From a virus, in IMG/VR virus record IMGVR_UViG_3300027861_000065, positions 1 through 41,141 of that record: DNA of 41,141 nt, one strand, 5' to 3'. Positions 10,386-19,230 of the stretch are shown in pieces. The notes below the pieces were generated by a model. The model had not been told where the DNA came from. It saw only the letters and a program-made list of their open reading frames with translations, and made no database searches. Position 1 is the first letter of the stretch; each line of letters opens with the position of its first letter. The position numbers and the translations under genes were made by a program.

Positions 10386-12053
10386 ATGGAGCTATATTCT
10401 TATCAAAAAAAAGTTTTAGAAACTATTGAATCAGACCCTTCCCGCTCACAACTCATTTCTATGCCAACAGGTACTGGAAAAACGATTACATTTTTAGCTG
10501 CAATCAAGGCTGAGGAAAAAAACTGTTTGATTTTGGTTCATAGAAATGAATTACTCCAACAAACGTATGAAAAAGCGTTTTTTCTTGGTTTCAAAAAGGA
10601 AGAGGTGTCTTTAATTACGTCTCAAGATAAAGAAGATATGAACCGGTTGACTATTGCGATGGTACCTACCTTAATACGGAATTTGGATATGTACAGTCCC
10701 GATTCCATTGATATGATGGTGATAGATGAAGCTCATCATGCGACGGCGAATTCTTACAAACAGATTATGAATCATTTTAGGATTCATGAAGACAAGAAGC
10801 TGTTACTTGGTTTTACAGCCACCCCTTTAAGGGGTGATAAAAAGATGCTTTCTTCGATATTTGAGTCTCACTCGTTTAAGATGACTTTATCGGAGGCGAC
10901 GCAGAATGGTTATATTTGTCCGGTACATGGATTAAAGATTGATATAGGCAAGTCTTTTGAAGAGATTGATTCTGTTAAAGGAGATTATGATGTCGTAGAG
11001 CTTGATTCCGTAATGAATTGTGAGGAAATAAACTCTTTGATTGCGGAAAAGTGCGGATTTAATCGTAAATGGCCTGGGATTATCTTTTGTACTTCAGTGG
11101 ATCATGCGCAAAAGATCGCAAAAAAATTACGGGAAAATAAAGTTAAAGCTGTTTCTTTATCTTATAAGACGCCAAAGAAAACCTTGGAAAAGATTTTTAA
11201 ATGGTTTGATGAAGGAAAGATCGATGTTATCACGAATGCAGTGAAACTATCAGAAGGTTTTGATCATCCATCTATTGAGACAGTGATTCTAGCGAGACCG
11301 ACGAGATCTCCGGTTCTTTATAAGCAAATGATTGGTCGCGGATTAAGAAAAAGTCCAAATAAATACGATTGTCTTGTTATGGAATTTTGCGGAAATGATA
11401 AGAGGATGATTTTATGGGAGGATATTGATCAGAACGCAACTTTTCAGTGTATTACTGCAAAGGAGAGATATACCCAGGAAGAAGCGATCAAGATGTATAA
11501 TAACAAGATAGGAAGTAAAAATATTATTATTACAGATGTACTGGAATCAGCTTTTTCATTTTATGAGTGTCGTGTTCGAAGACTCGTAAAATATCGAAAA
11601 TTATTTAGATTCATTCCATTTGAAGAAGGTTTTGTTCTTTTTAAATTTATAGAGGCAGGCATTCCTGGAAGATCAACAAAATATATGAAAGGACATAATG
11701 TTTTTTGTTGTCTTTGTAAATGGGTTGAACCATTAAAAAGTTACATAATGTGGGATGAACCGGATTTTCTGTGGAAAGTAGAATGTGGGAGAGCGATTAA
11801 AGAATGTGAAGATATTTGCCATTATTATGGGGAGAAGCAAGCTAGTGGTTTAGGGAGATGGTATCCTTCTGATGAGGAGCCTATAACAAATAGGCAAAAG
11901 ATCTTTATGAGAGAATTATTAGAAAAAAAAGTTATTCCTTCAATATCAGCTCGAAAAGCTGAAATGGTTATAGAAGATTTTGTTATTAAGAAAGCAATAA
12001 ATAAGTTTGAATTAAAAAAAGAAGAAAAAAAGATTTATGAAATTTTTAAATAA
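10386..12053 (+). CDS. SF2 DEAD/DEAH-box helicase
   Basis: The 555-residue protein has motif I PTGTGKT near residue 28, motif II DEAHH near 113, motif III TATP near 143, and motif VI QMIGRGLR near 318, giving a complete two-lobe SF2 ATPase like phage helicases used in replication and recombination. Residues from about 370 are a separate basic, Cys-containing region (VFCCLCKW, ECEDICHYYG) that may bind DNA. ATG 10386 (AAGG at 10377) is preferred to GTG 10380. No primase or polymerase follows, so it is the only replication-fork-type enzyme here. The terminator just upstream implies its own promoter; CATAAT at about 10369 is a weak -10. Confidence 0.88.
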   Translation: MELYSYQKKVLETIESDPSRSQLISMPTGTGKTITFLAAIKAEEKNCLILVHRNELLQQTYEKAFFLGFKKEEVSLITSQDKEDMNRLTIAMVPTLIRNLDMYSPDSIDMMVIDEAHHATANSYKQIMNHFRIHEDKKLLLGFTATPLRGDKKMLSSIFESHSFKMTLSEATQNGYICPVHGLKIDIGKSFEEIDSVKGDYDVVELDSVMNCEEINSLIAEKCGFNRKWPGIIFCTSVDHAQKIAKKLRENKVKAVSLSYKTPKKTLEKIFKWFDEGKIDVITNAVKLSEGFDHPSIETVILARPTRSPVLYKQMIGRGLRKSPNKYDCLVMEFCGNDKRMILWEDIDQNATFQCITAKERYTQEEAIKMYNNKIGSKNIIITDVLESAFSFYECRVRRLVKYRKLFRFIPFEEGFVLFKFIEAGIPGRSTKYMKGHNVFCCLCKWVEPLKSYIMWDEPDFLWKVECGRAIKECEDICHYYGEKQASGLGRWYPSDEEPITNRQKIFMRELLEKKVIPSISARKAEMVIEDFVIKKAINKFELKKEEKKIYEIFK

Positions 12054-12081
12054 ACGTAGATAAGTAAAAGGAGAAATTTAC

Positions 12082-12273
12082 ATGAAAATACCCGGTGAAG
12101 AATTTTGGTTTAAGATGGGCTTATGTCAGGGGGCTATCTATAGATTAAAGGAAATTCATGAAGCTGATAAATATAACGATGAAATGCTAATCGAAGAAAA
12201 AAAGATTATCGTTGGGTTATGGGAAACGATCCTTGAAATATCTGAAACCGTCTATAAAGAAGAAGACGATTAA
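12082..12273 (+). CDS. Small helical hypothetical protein
   Basis: The 63-residue product has AAAGGAG 8 bases before its ATG. It is a charged two-helix protein (EEFWFKMGLCQGAIYRLKEI and KKIIVGLWETILEISETVY). Its TAA and the TAA of the converging membrane gene share the bases TTAA (12270-12273), so there is no room between the opposing transcripts. No family recognised. Confidence 0.7.
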   Translation: MKIPGEEFWFKMGLCQGAIYRLKEIHEADKYNDEMLIEEKKIIVGLWETILEISETVYKEEDD

Positions 12274-12515
12274 TCTTCAGGGGATAGAGGGGTTAAATCA
12301 AAATTTATCCCTGTTTGGCTTTCGATAATCTCCTCTATCAGCTCTTCTCCAATCGAATCATCTTTGATGCCGAGACGTTGATTCAGATAAGTACATCCAA
12401 GAATCAAGGCGGAGACGAGAACGAAAGCGATCGTTGCTGCAAGGATGTAATTAATATTTGAGTCAACGTTCTTGCTCCTCTCGTTCACTTCTTTCCGCGT
12501 TGCATTTATCTTCAT
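12270..12515 (-). CDS. Single-pass membrane protein (lysis-type candidate)
   Basis: The 81-residue product starts at ATG 12515 with GAGGGA before it. An N-terminal charged part (to residue 22) leads to a membrane helix INYILAATIAFVLVSALILG, then an acidic helical tail (EELIEEIIESQ). It is the last gene of the late block, next to a small lipoprotein gene. Holin, antiholin or inner-membrane spanin are all possible; length alone does not decide. Confidence 0.62.
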   Translation of the reverse strand: MKINATRKEVNERSKNVDSNINYILAATIAFVLVSALILGCTYLNQRLGIKDDSIGEELIEEIIESQTGINFDLTPLSPED

Positions 12516-12606
12516 GAGATTCCCTCTCTTTATTTTCAACAGAATTTATTAAGATGCATAATCCGACAAAAACAGCAAATAGAACCCAACCACAATCCCT
12601 AAACAT
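12463..12606 (-). CDS. 47-residue membrane peptide overlapping the next gene
   Basis: AGAGG is 5 bases before ATG 12606. The product begins MFRDCGWVLFAVFVGLCILI, one membrane helix, then a strongly charged tail rich in Glu, Arg and Lys, ending 53 bases inside the next gene in another frame. Short membrane genes nested in lysis cassettes are usual (antiholins, spanin pairs). Confidence 0.58.
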   Translation of the reverse strand: MFRDCGWVLFAVFVGLCILINSVENKERESHEDKCNAERSEREEQER

Positions 12607-12614
12607 TTTTACCT

Positions 12615-12740
12615 CTAATATTCTATTTTCTTCACCTCGGTTCCGTGTTTTGACTTCATATCAGGGCCTGATAAAGACATATGAGCAGAGCAGCCGGACA
12701 CCAGTACACCTAACAAAACTACCAATAACAATTTTTTCAT
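12615..12740 (-). CDS. 41-residue lipoprotein, outer-membrane spanin candidate
   Basis: GAGGG is 6 bases before ATG 12740. The product starts MKKLLLVVLLGVLVSGCSAH: positive start, hydrophobic core and a lipobox V-S-G-C with Cys17, so it should be cleaved to a 25-residue lipoprotein ending KKIEY. Very short lipoproteins near the end of the late block act as outer spanins (Rz1-like) in phages of Gram-negative hosts; here a partner with a periplasmic coiled coil is not certain. Confidence 0.68.
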   Translation of the reverse strand: MKKLLLVVLLGVLVSGCSAHMSLSGPDMKSKHGTEVKKIEY

Positions 12741-12750
12741 TTCATACCCT

Positions 12751-12972
12751 CTAAAAAATAACACATTTTTTTTTCACTTCTTTAACCTTCACCAATCCTT
12801 TGAGATTGTCCGAGGCACCAACCCTTTTTATCTCCCGACCAACATGGATACTGATAACATTGAGTTCTTCCTCAGAATCGTTATTCTTAGGGATTTCCCC
12901 TTTAAAAGGATGAGTTTTATAAAAAAAATCCTTAGGATTTATCTTACTTGTGCTGTTAAACGGGCTGCTCAT
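12751..12972 (-). CDS. Hypothetical late protein, 73 aa
   Basis: Starts as ATGA overlap with the gene upstream. The product has a Ser/Pro/Lys N-terminus, an acidic middle NNDSEEELNVISIHVG and a basic tail KVKEVKKKCVIF. No membrane segment, signal or known motif is seen. It lies between the tail genes and the lipoprotein. Confidence 0.65.
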   Translation of the reverse strand: MSSPFNSTSKINPKDFFYKTHPFKGEIPKNNDSEEELNVISIHVGREIKRVGASDNLKGLVKVKEVKKKCVIF

Positions 12973-13220
12973 TTTTTTACTGACCCGACTACAACCACCT
13001 TTTCTTCGTATGTTTTAGCCGCATCCCACTGCTCTAGATAAGATTGAATAATTTTTTCATTCGATTCAATAATTTCTTTATATTCTTTTTTCTTTGTATC
13101 ATCATTCTTTATCAACACATTAATCGCATCTTCTTTTGAAAAAGAATTATCAAATGTAAAAATACTTTTTAGTCTTTTTTCGAACTCACCTCGATCTTTT
13201 ACTGGATCTAGATTTTCCAT
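12969..13220 (-). CDS. Charged helical late protein, 83 aa
   Basis: ATG 13220 follows AGAGG, which overlaps the stop of the preceding gene. The product is mostly charged helix (DRGEFEKRLKSIFTF, NVLIKNDDTKKKEYKEII, EQWDAAKTYEEKVVV). It resembles small structural or assembly proteins in layout only; the family is not recognised. Confidence 0.68.
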   Translation of the reverse strand: MENLDPVKDRGEFEKRLKSIFTFDNSFSKEDAINVLIKNDDTKKKEYKEIIESNEKIIQSYLEQWDAAKTYEEKVVVVGSVKK

Positions 13221-13229
13221 TTTCACCTC

Positions 13230-14360
13230 TTAAGTTAAACTAATAAATGTACTGCAAGTAATACCAAGAGTGTCCCCGTCATTTGAATTTACTATTGCGG
13301 TATTCAGCATCGCTGCCGTAGCATTATCGCCTTTATGAAAAGAAAGATAACCCCCAACAATTGTAGTTGCTGCTAAATTCATTTTAGCAGGAGGGGCAGC
13401 GTCTGTTACATGTGTCATTGTTGAATTTCCATAAATAGTGCTAACCGCGGTAAAAGGCGTATACATACGCAGTTCAACAGCCCCCACACCTGAAGTTGAA
13501 CAATCTGCGCTACGGGATCTCAATTGATAAAACCCTGTGCGTGATAATTTATATCTAGCTGATTCTGAATCAAATAAAGGAGCTGTTCCACCATTTGCGC
13601 TAAAAAAAGAACCTGAAGCATTTCCCATCGTACCGGCCGGGAAAACAAACTCATATCCTTCTTGATAATTTCCAATCCCATCTCTGGCAGCTAGTGTTTG
13701 AACTGTCCAATCATCGGCTGCGCCAGGTTGTGTAAACCTCATCCTAAAAGAACCTATGCATATACATGGATTTTCGTCATAATCTCCAACTGTAACATCT
13801 TCTAAACTTAAAAAAGAACCTTGTGTGTCAGCATCAGCACTTGACGGTTTCCCAATACTTCCTGAAGCAGGGGAAACAGTAGCTTGAGGAACACGTGAAA
13901 ACATAAAAGCTATAGCATCTTCATCGTCATTAGAGACAGCATAAAGAAAAAATGGAAGGTCATTGGCACCCCAGTTATCGCCTGTTGGTAATCCAAATAA
14001 ATTATCTACCATCTCTGAAGAACCGCCGGAATCAACAATACTTTGATTTGCTGTTACAGGTATGGTGACAAGTTGACCGGAAGTTCCCTTGCTCTGAAGT
14101 GTAACATATCCGATATTTGAACCTGAAAGAGCTGTTCCGCCTGCACTCAATACAGTAAGAGTGTTTGACGAATAAGATATTCCTAGATTTACTACACCAA
14201 TGCCTTCAAGAGCAGCTATCGTCGGATTCCCTGAAACACCGTTGCCATGCGCAACAACGATACCGTTTCCAGCAATAATTGTCCTTCCAAAATATTCACC
14301 ATTTCCATCGGCAGCTATAATCCCTGTGTCGATAAGGTTTATTGCATTCTGTATGCTCAT
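13230..14360 (-). CDS. Tail-fibre/receptor-binding tip protein
   Basis: The 376-residue product starts at ATG 14360 with GAGG before it; an in-frame extension to 14456 lies within the previous gene and is rejected. The N-terminus IIAGNGIVVAHGNGVSGNPTI is the glycine-rich connector common to fibres, followed by Ser/Gly/Thr-rich sequence and a C-terminal beta-rich part (YKLSRTGFYQLRSRSADC, VGAVELRMYTPF) like a C1q-type jelly roll. It probably sits at the tail tip and binds host or assists folding. Confidence 0.65.
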   Translation of the reverse strand: MSIQNAINLIDTGIIAADGNGEYFGRTIIAGNGIVVAHGNGVSGNPTIAALEGIGVVNLGISYSSNTLTVLSAGGTALSGSNIGYVTLQSKGTSGQLVTIPVTANQSIVDSGGSSEMVDNLFGLPTGDNWGANDLPFFLYAVSNDDEDAIAFMFSRVPQATVSPASGSIGKPSSADADTQGSFLSLEDVTVGDYDENPCICIGSFRMRFTQPGAADDWTVQTLAARDGIGNYQEGYEFVFPAGTMGNASGSFFSANGGTAPLFDSESARYKLSRTGFYQLRSRSADCSTSGVGAVELRMYTPFTAVSTIYGNSTMTHVTDAAPPAKMNLAATTIVGGYLSFHKGDNATAAMLNTAIVNSNDGDTLGITCSTFISLT

Positions 14361-14376
14361 AAAAAATTCCTCTATT

Positions 14377-15069
14377 TTAAATAAATATCGGTGGTCCGTC
14401 TGTAGACACACTTGCTCCTGTAACAGTTCCGGAATTGCCATTTCCTGATAAGTCAAGCTCGGGAGAGTCCACCCCCCATAAAGGCCAATAAGCAGACCGA
14501 GAATCTACAATCGCATTAGGCTTATACATCAACGTTTGAACTTCCGCAGCTGTTAATTCTTTAGTATAAAGCGATACATGCGCTATTTGCCCATCGAACC
14601 CTCGATCTGAACCAGTTCGATTTCCTATGAGTAAATCAATTGCAGCATCACTTGCAAACCCTCCAGTTCCTGAAGTTCGTGAATTCATCGTTTCTAATGC
14701 TCCATTTACGTAACATGTGGGAACAGCCGTTCCCGCTCCATCCGATTCATCAAAAATACATGCTATATGAAACCAAGTATTGGCACTTAAATCATAAACG
14801 CTTGAATCCCAAGAATCATAATCTGTATCTCTATATATTAGAAATTCAAATCTTCTTGAACCAGAATCTTCATAATTATAGATCATCCAACCTAAACCAC
14901 CTTTGGTTATATATCTTCCGTAGACGCCTCCACTTCCATAACTTTCTGCTCTTCCCCACAGAACTACAGAACCTCCTGTGGCAAATATATTATCTAATGA
15001 AGAATCAGATCCACAATTTATATTCTCTGCCTGAGCATCCCATTCTCTACTTGCTCCGCCTGTTGCCAT
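14377..15069 (-). CDS. LamG/concanavalin A-like lectin-fold tail protein
   Basis: The 230-residue protein shows the LamG pattern: FATGGSVVLWGRAESYG, ISKG-like YITKGGLGW, TWFHIACIFDES, CYVNGALE, DLLIGNRTGSDRGFDGQIAHVSLYTKELTAAEVQTLM (strand plus 'IAHVSLYTKELTAAEV' motif). This fold binds sugars and is common in phage adsorption proteins. It lies 7 bases after the large fibre gene and just before the tip protein. Confidence 0.85.
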   Translation of the reverse strand: MATGGASREWDAQAENINCGSDSSLDNIFATGGSVVLWGRAESYGSGGVYGRYITKGGLGWMIYNYEDSGSRRFEFLIYRDTDYDSWDSSVYDLSANTWFHIACIFDESDGAGTAVPTCYVNGALETMNSRTSGTGGFASDAAIDLLIGNRTGSDRGFDGQIAHVSLYTKELTAAEVQTLMYKPNAIVDSRSAYWPLWGVDSPELDLSGNGNSGTVTGASVSTDGPPIFI

Positions 15070-15076
15070 ATTATCC

Positions 15077-17545
15077 TCACACTAACGGGTATTCAATAGC
15101 CATCGACGATAAATACATGTCGCCTGCAAGATCGTTTGCAGTCGCTGCCGGACGACTAAGTCTAAACGTTAATTCATCATTTGCCGCCATACTCGATGAC
15201 GCCACATTGAATGTTATTTCTGTAAGATCATCTTGGGTAGCGTCAATGGCCTTGTCTCCGCTGTCAACATCAGTATAGGCGACATCAAAATCTTCAGAAT
15301 TATTGCGAGCAACATATCCGAAAGTAAGTTGTACATTCTTGCTTGCTGCTGCTGTTTTAGCCATTACATAAGCACGTATCACTACATTTCCTGATGTGTC
15401 GATATTTTCTGGAACATGACTAATACCATTTACATATTCTTCTTGCTCAGAAGTTGCATTTGCGAAGGCTCTAACCCCCTTCTTAACATTCGTTCCGGAA
15501 AGTTTTTCAAGAGAAGCAAAATCAGTCTCCCATTCTTGAAGTTCTCCAGCAGAAAAAACATGAGGAAATTTACTTATAGTTATAACACCCAACGTTGTTC
15601 TTTGAGCCGCTGCATTCGCATCATCAAGAATCGCTCGGCCCGCTGCTGTACAAGCTATCTCTTCAATCGTTCCAGCGCCCGCTGTCTCCCTACCTAGAAT
15701 CTTATCAGTAGCGGAAGTGTCTTGCATCATATCATACGTGACTGCATCAGCCGCTATTGTAGTCGCAAATGAACCCGTTCCTGAACCTGTCACATTTCCC
15801 GTTAAAGTAATCGTCTGATCACCGGTATTAGAACCCGTTATGGTGGCATCTCCACTCATAGTTAAGGTTCTAGCCGAATCCCCTGTAGTAATCGTCAAGA
15901 TTCGATCAGCAGATAAATCACTTCCAGGTTTAATAATTAAATCGTGTGAAGCATTCGAGTCTAATAAATGTAAACCTTCATTGTTAAGTGTAAGAGTAGC
16001 AAACTGAACATTATCACCCGTTCCAAGACCCAACGATGTTCTTGCTGTTGCTCCTGACTCCGCCACCCAGTTAGCTCCATCACCAACAATGAAATTACCG
16101 TCTGTGACAGCTAATGCTGCGATATCATCGAGTTGGGTGTCCCAGGCTTGAACATCACTTCCTATTGCAACTCCTAATGTATTCCTTTGATCTCCCGCTG
16201 TAGCATCATCTATAATGGCACGACCAGCAGCGGTTAACGTAAATTCAGCAGCAGTATCAACGCCGGTATAATATATTCCCTTGTCACCAGCAGTACCTGT
16301 ATTGTCTGCAATAGACTTCAAGGCTGCGTCGTAGGCCTGCACGTCTGTATCAATCACTAATCCTAATGTGGTGCGCTGAGCACCAGCATTGGCGTCATCG
16401 AGTATGGCTCGACCTGCAGCTGTTAACGAAGCCTCCGTCCAGGTATCCACACCAGTCGTGTAAGCCATTTTATCCGCACCAGTACCTAAGGCCGCAATAG
16501 AAGCTAAAGTTGCGTCATAAGCCTGTACATCCGTTCCAATTGCAAGCCCTAGTGTTGTGCGCTGAGCCGCCGCATTCGCATCATCTAGGATTGCACGTCC
16601 TGCAGCTGTGCAAGCAATCTCTTCAATCGTTCCAGCACCCGCTGTCTCTCTACCTAATATTTTATCCGTAGCAGAGGTGTCTTGCATCATATCATACGTG
16701 ACTGCATCCGCTGCTATTGTAGTCGCAAATGAACCCGTTCCTGAACCTGTCACATTTCCCGTTAAAGTAATCGTCTGATCACCGGTATTAGAACCTGTTA
16801 TTGTAGCATCTCCACTCATAGTTAAAGTTCTAGCCGAATCTCCTGTAGTAATCGTCAAGATTCGATCAGCAGATAAATCACTTCCAGGTTTAATAATTAA
16901 ATCGTGTGAAGCATTCGAGTCTAATAAATGTAAACCTTCATTAGGTAATGTTATGGTGTTCATTCCTGTAACATCATCAGTATCACTGATCGACACATTC
17001 GTGTCTTGAACCCCTTTAGCGCCGCCATCACCACGAACAATTGTATTATCGGCTAAATTAGCTGCTGCGGTAACATCTCCACCCGGGGAGTTGTCTACAT
17101 ATGTTTTAACAGCTTTTTCAGTAGGCAAAGCTGTGTCAGAATCGCCAGCAAGAGTGCCATCTGTTGAAAATTCATCAATGGTAGCCCCCGCATTTAAAGT
17201 GATAGAGGCTACAGCGCTCATAGCATCCCCATCACTAAGTAAAACGTTACTGTCTTGAATAAGTTTACCCGTACCAGTATCATATCTACAAAGAGCATTA
17301 TCTGTAGCGCCTGCAGGCCCTACAACATCCCCACTACCGGCGACACTCTGAAATGTTGGCAGTGTAACAGGACCGTTAGATGTTAAAACTTGACCGGCAT
17401 TACCGAGAAATGCAACAGACTGCTGAGGATTAGTTGGAGATGTACCACCGCAGATTACTGCATAAGAAACATGGCTGGTGCGCCCTGAACCGCCTTTAGA
17501 AACTTGTGCGGGATCGTTTGACGCCCAGGAATTAATCTTAGCCAT
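15077..17545 (-). CDS. Large tail fibre with internal duplication
   Basis: The 822-residue protein is rich in Ala, Thr, Gly and Asp and built of repeats: about 50-residue units of TAAGRAILDDAN...QRTTLG...IGTDVQAYDATL...IAAL, and a longer block (HLLDSNASHDLIIKPG to AIAADAVTYDMMQDTS) occurring twice with an exact 960-bp offset. Such repeats form elongated trimeric fibre shafts. The C-terminus (FPHVFSAGELQEWETDF to the end) is a separate beta-rich domain, likely the head that contacts the cell. Long low-complexity transcript with late-block codon use. Confidence 0.82.
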   Translation of the reverse strand: MAKINSWASNDPAQVSKGGSGRTSHVSYAVICGGTSPTNPQQSVAFLGNAGQVLTSNGPVTLPTFQSVAGSGDVVGPAGATDNALCRYDTGTGKLIQDSNVLLSDGDAMSAVASITLNAGATIDEFSTDGTLAGDSDTALPTEKAVKTYVDNSPGGDVTAAANLADNTIVRGDGGAKGVQDTNVSISDTDDVTGMNTITLPNEGLHLLDSNASHDLIIKPGSDLSADRILTITTGDSARTLTMSGDATITGSNTGDQTITLTGNVTGSGTGSFATTIAADAVTYDMMQDTSATDKILGRETAGAGTIEEIACTAAGRAILDDANAAAQRTTLGLAIGTDVQAYDATLASIAALGTGADKMAYTTGVDTWTEASLTAAGRAILDDANAGAQRTTLGLVIDTDVQAYDAALKSIADNTGTAGDKGIYYTGVDTAAEFTLTAAGRAIIDDATAGDQRNTLGVAIGSDVQAWDTQLDDIAALAVTDGNFIVGDGANWVAESGATARTSLGLGTGDNVQFATLTLNNEGLHLLDSNASHDLIIKPGSDLSADRILTITTGDSARTLTMSGDATITGSNTGDQTITLTGNVTGSGTGSFATTIAADAVTYDMMQDTSATDKILGRETAGAGTIEEIACTAAGRAILDDANAAAQRTTLGVITISKFPHVFSAGELQEWETDFASLEKLSGTNVKKGVRAFANATSEQEEYVNGISHVPENIDTSGNVVIRAYVMAKTAAASKNVQLTFGYVARNNSEDFDVAYTDVDSGDKAIDATQDDLTEITFNVASSSMAANDELTFRLSRPAATANDLAGDMYLSSMAIEYPLV
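15590..15981. repeat. Fibre repeat, copy B
   Basis: This copy matches 16550-16941 at an offset of 960 bp, with only scattered, mostly synonymous changes, for example identical bases at 15901-15960 and 16861-16920. Confidence 0.9.
16550..16941. repeat. Fibre repeat, copy A
   Basis: Partner of 15590-15981 inside the same gene; encodes the same about 130 residues. Unequal recombination between copies would delete exactly 320 codons and keep the frame. Confidence 0.9.
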
Positions 17546-17552
17546 ATTTTAC

Positions 17553-18098
17553 TCACAATATTGTCCAGTTTCCAATCGAACTTAAAACTGTCCATTCCGT
17601 ACTAGCTACAACACATACCAATTCGATTGAAGAAAATTGTTCTGAGGCAGTAAGACTACCTCCCAAACCTATCGATGTCGTTGAAGATGCAAAATGAATA
17701 CTTTGTAAAGCATTTTGAGCGATGATTGGAAGACCAACACCAAAGTTTGTAATTCTTATAATAGAGCCGAATGCTGACGTATTTGGAAGGGTATAAGTTA
17801 TATTTGTTCCATTATTCCCAACATATCCATTATTTACAGCAAGAGCTTGAGTTCCTGTTGTAACCAAGGTCCATGGAACACGCCTAATAGTTGAACTTAC
17901 AGCCATCCCTAAAGTACCATCACCAGGAGTAAACACAACTGAAGAATCAGGAGACGTTGGAAGTGCTGCTTTTGGCCTACCAGTAGTACTGCCAAAATAA
18001 ATAAATCCATCAGTAGCTAGCTGGTTAGATATACTACCGGGAGGGTTGGTAAGGTCGATTCCCTCGGCGTATAAGACTTCATTATCACATCCGCTCAT
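17553..18098 (-). CDS. Tail-fibre/spike accessory protein
   Basis: The 181-residue product has NGYVGNNGTNITYTLPNTSAFGSIIRITNFG followed by SIHFASSTTSIGLGGSL and IELVCVVASTEWTVLSSIGNW, the beta-rich module ('NNGY...TLP...G..I.I.N', 'W.V..S.G.W') frequent in phage spikes. It is short for a fibre, so it may form a small trimer at the baseplate. Stop and start are adjacent to the neighbouring genes. Confidence 0.68.
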   Translation of the reverse strand: MSGCDNEVLYAEGIDLTNPPGSISNQLATDGFIYFGSTTGRPKAALPTSPDSSVVFTPGDGTLGMAVSSTIRRVPWTLVTTGTQALAVNNGYVGNNGTNITYTLPNTSAFGSIIRITNFGVGLPIIAQNALQSIHFASSTTSIGLGGSLTASEQFSSIELVCVVASTEWTVLSSIGNWTIL

Positions 18099-18638
18099 CT
18101 ATACCACCACATACGTGCCAATGGCACTAAAGTTAATTGTTTGTTTTGTAACGCCTGTAACCCTAACAATAACATTATTTCCACTTACAACCAGCTCTGC
18201 TACTGCTGTTAACAATGAATTGTCTTCATCGGTTCCTATGTCTGGAGTTTTTATAATAGTCGCTGCTGCTCCATCTGTTCTAGCTGTTCCATCAATTATA
18301 TAACCTACTCCATCCCCTGTTCCTGTATCTCTGCCGGCAATCATAATCTCAAAACGATAAACAGCAGGATTAGCACTATCCAAAGCAAAAGTTATAATAT
18401 CACCGGTTACGGCCCCCACTGTAGTCGTCGTCCCTTGAAGCCTGTTTGTAAGCTCTACCGTGACAGTACTGGCAGAACCGGGAGCAGATGTTTGAATGCC
18501 ATTTACGTTATTTGCTGTGGTATCGGCTCCAAGAACGTTTAAAACGTTTGCCGCCGGTGTTGCTGTACCATTATTTGTAACAAAACTTGTCGCAATAGAC
18601 GGCGTAGCCCCTACACCTAACGTTCCGGCCTGGCTCAT
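18099..18638 (-). CDS. Beta-rich tail-fibre-like protein
   Basis: The 179-residue product begins like fibre connectors (FVTNNGTATPAANVLNVLGADTTANNVNG) and continues with STVTVELTNRL and strands around VYRFEIMIAGRDTGTGDGVGY and NNVIVRVTGVT, a jelly-roll-like head. It lies directly between two other small tail genes, forming a set of three adsorption proteins. Confidence 0.7.
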   Translation of the reverse strand: MSQAGTLGVGATPSIATSFVTNNGTATPAANVLNVLGADTTANNVNGIQTSAPGSASTVTVELTNRLQGTTTTVGAVTGDIITFALDSANPAVYRFEIMIAGRDTGTGDGVGYIIDGTARTDGAAATIIKTPDIGTDEDNSLLTAVAELVVSGNNVIVRVTGVTKQTINFSAIGTYVVV

Positions 18639-18967
18639 TATTCAACCTCTGCTATAACCGTTAAATAAACATTCCCTGTTCCTGCCACAGCTCCACGAAT
18701 CGTAAACTGAGTTCCAAGTACAAAAACAAAATCATTATTCCTGCCATGATTAGCTCGTAAATCATATAACGTAAAATTGCCAGCAGGAATAAAATCATGC
18801 TCTGTTACTCCTGCATCCAAAGAAACGTCAACATCAACTGTACTGTTATTGGTTATCTTTACTAAAACAGCTGGGGAGGTTAATGCCGTCCCCAGTGTCT
18901 GAAACGTATTATCAAACGTAGAAGAATCCCGTTCTCTACGTGATAAAAACTCAGCTCTTTTTGTCAT
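18638..18967 (-). CDS. Small structural tail/capsid decoration-like protein
   Basis: The 109-residue product is beta-rich (VLVKITNNSTVDVDVSLDAG, FTLYDLRANHG, FVFVLGTQFTIRGAVAG, VYLTVIAEVE), a single jelly-roll or Ig-like fold. Start and stop overlap the neighbours by one base, the usual late-block packing. Probably attaches to the tail. Confidence 0.65.
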   Translation of the reverse strand: MTKRAEFLSRRERDSSTFDNTFQTLGTALTSPAVLVKITNNSTVDVDVSLDAGVTEHDFIPAGNFTLYDLRANHGRNNDFVFVLGTQFTIRGAVAGTGNVYLTVIAEVE

Positions 18968-19230
18968 TATACAACCTCTGGTACAACCTCTGCAGGCTCA
19001 ACTTTTTCACAAGATTCAACCTTTTCTTCAATCTCTTTAGCTTTAGCCTTTTCCTCGGCCTTTTGCTTAGCCTCAGCTTCTTCAATAGCTTTCATCTGAT
19101 CAAAAACATTAGCTCGTATCATCCCTAAAATATGATAAGCTTCCTCTGGAGGAGTATCTAAAGGGCATTCGTAACGATGCATTCTCTTTGTTTCGCTCTC
19201 AATCTCTGCTAATGCTATGCTCTTAAACAT
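18967..19230 (-). CDS. Helical assembly-type protein with charged Ala/Glu/Lys tail
   Basis: The 87-residue product has an N-terminal part with RYECPLDTPPEEAYHILGMI and then a long charged coil of Ala, Glu, Lys (EEAEAKQKAEEKAKAKEIEE), ending PAEVVPEVV. It could be a tail-fibre chaperone or fibre-attachment coil. GGAG precedes the ATG; 71 bases with no clear feature separate it from the giant fibre gene. Confidence 0.65.
   Translation of the reverse strand: MFKSIALAEIESETKRMHRYECPLDTPPEEAYHILGMIRANVFDQMKAIEEAEAKQKAEEKAKAKEIEEKVESCEKVEPAEVVPEVV

Noticed and set aside
13230-14456. Longer tail-tip start at 14456
   Set aside because: It would lie 80 bases inside the LamG gene, while ATG 14360 has its own ribosome site.
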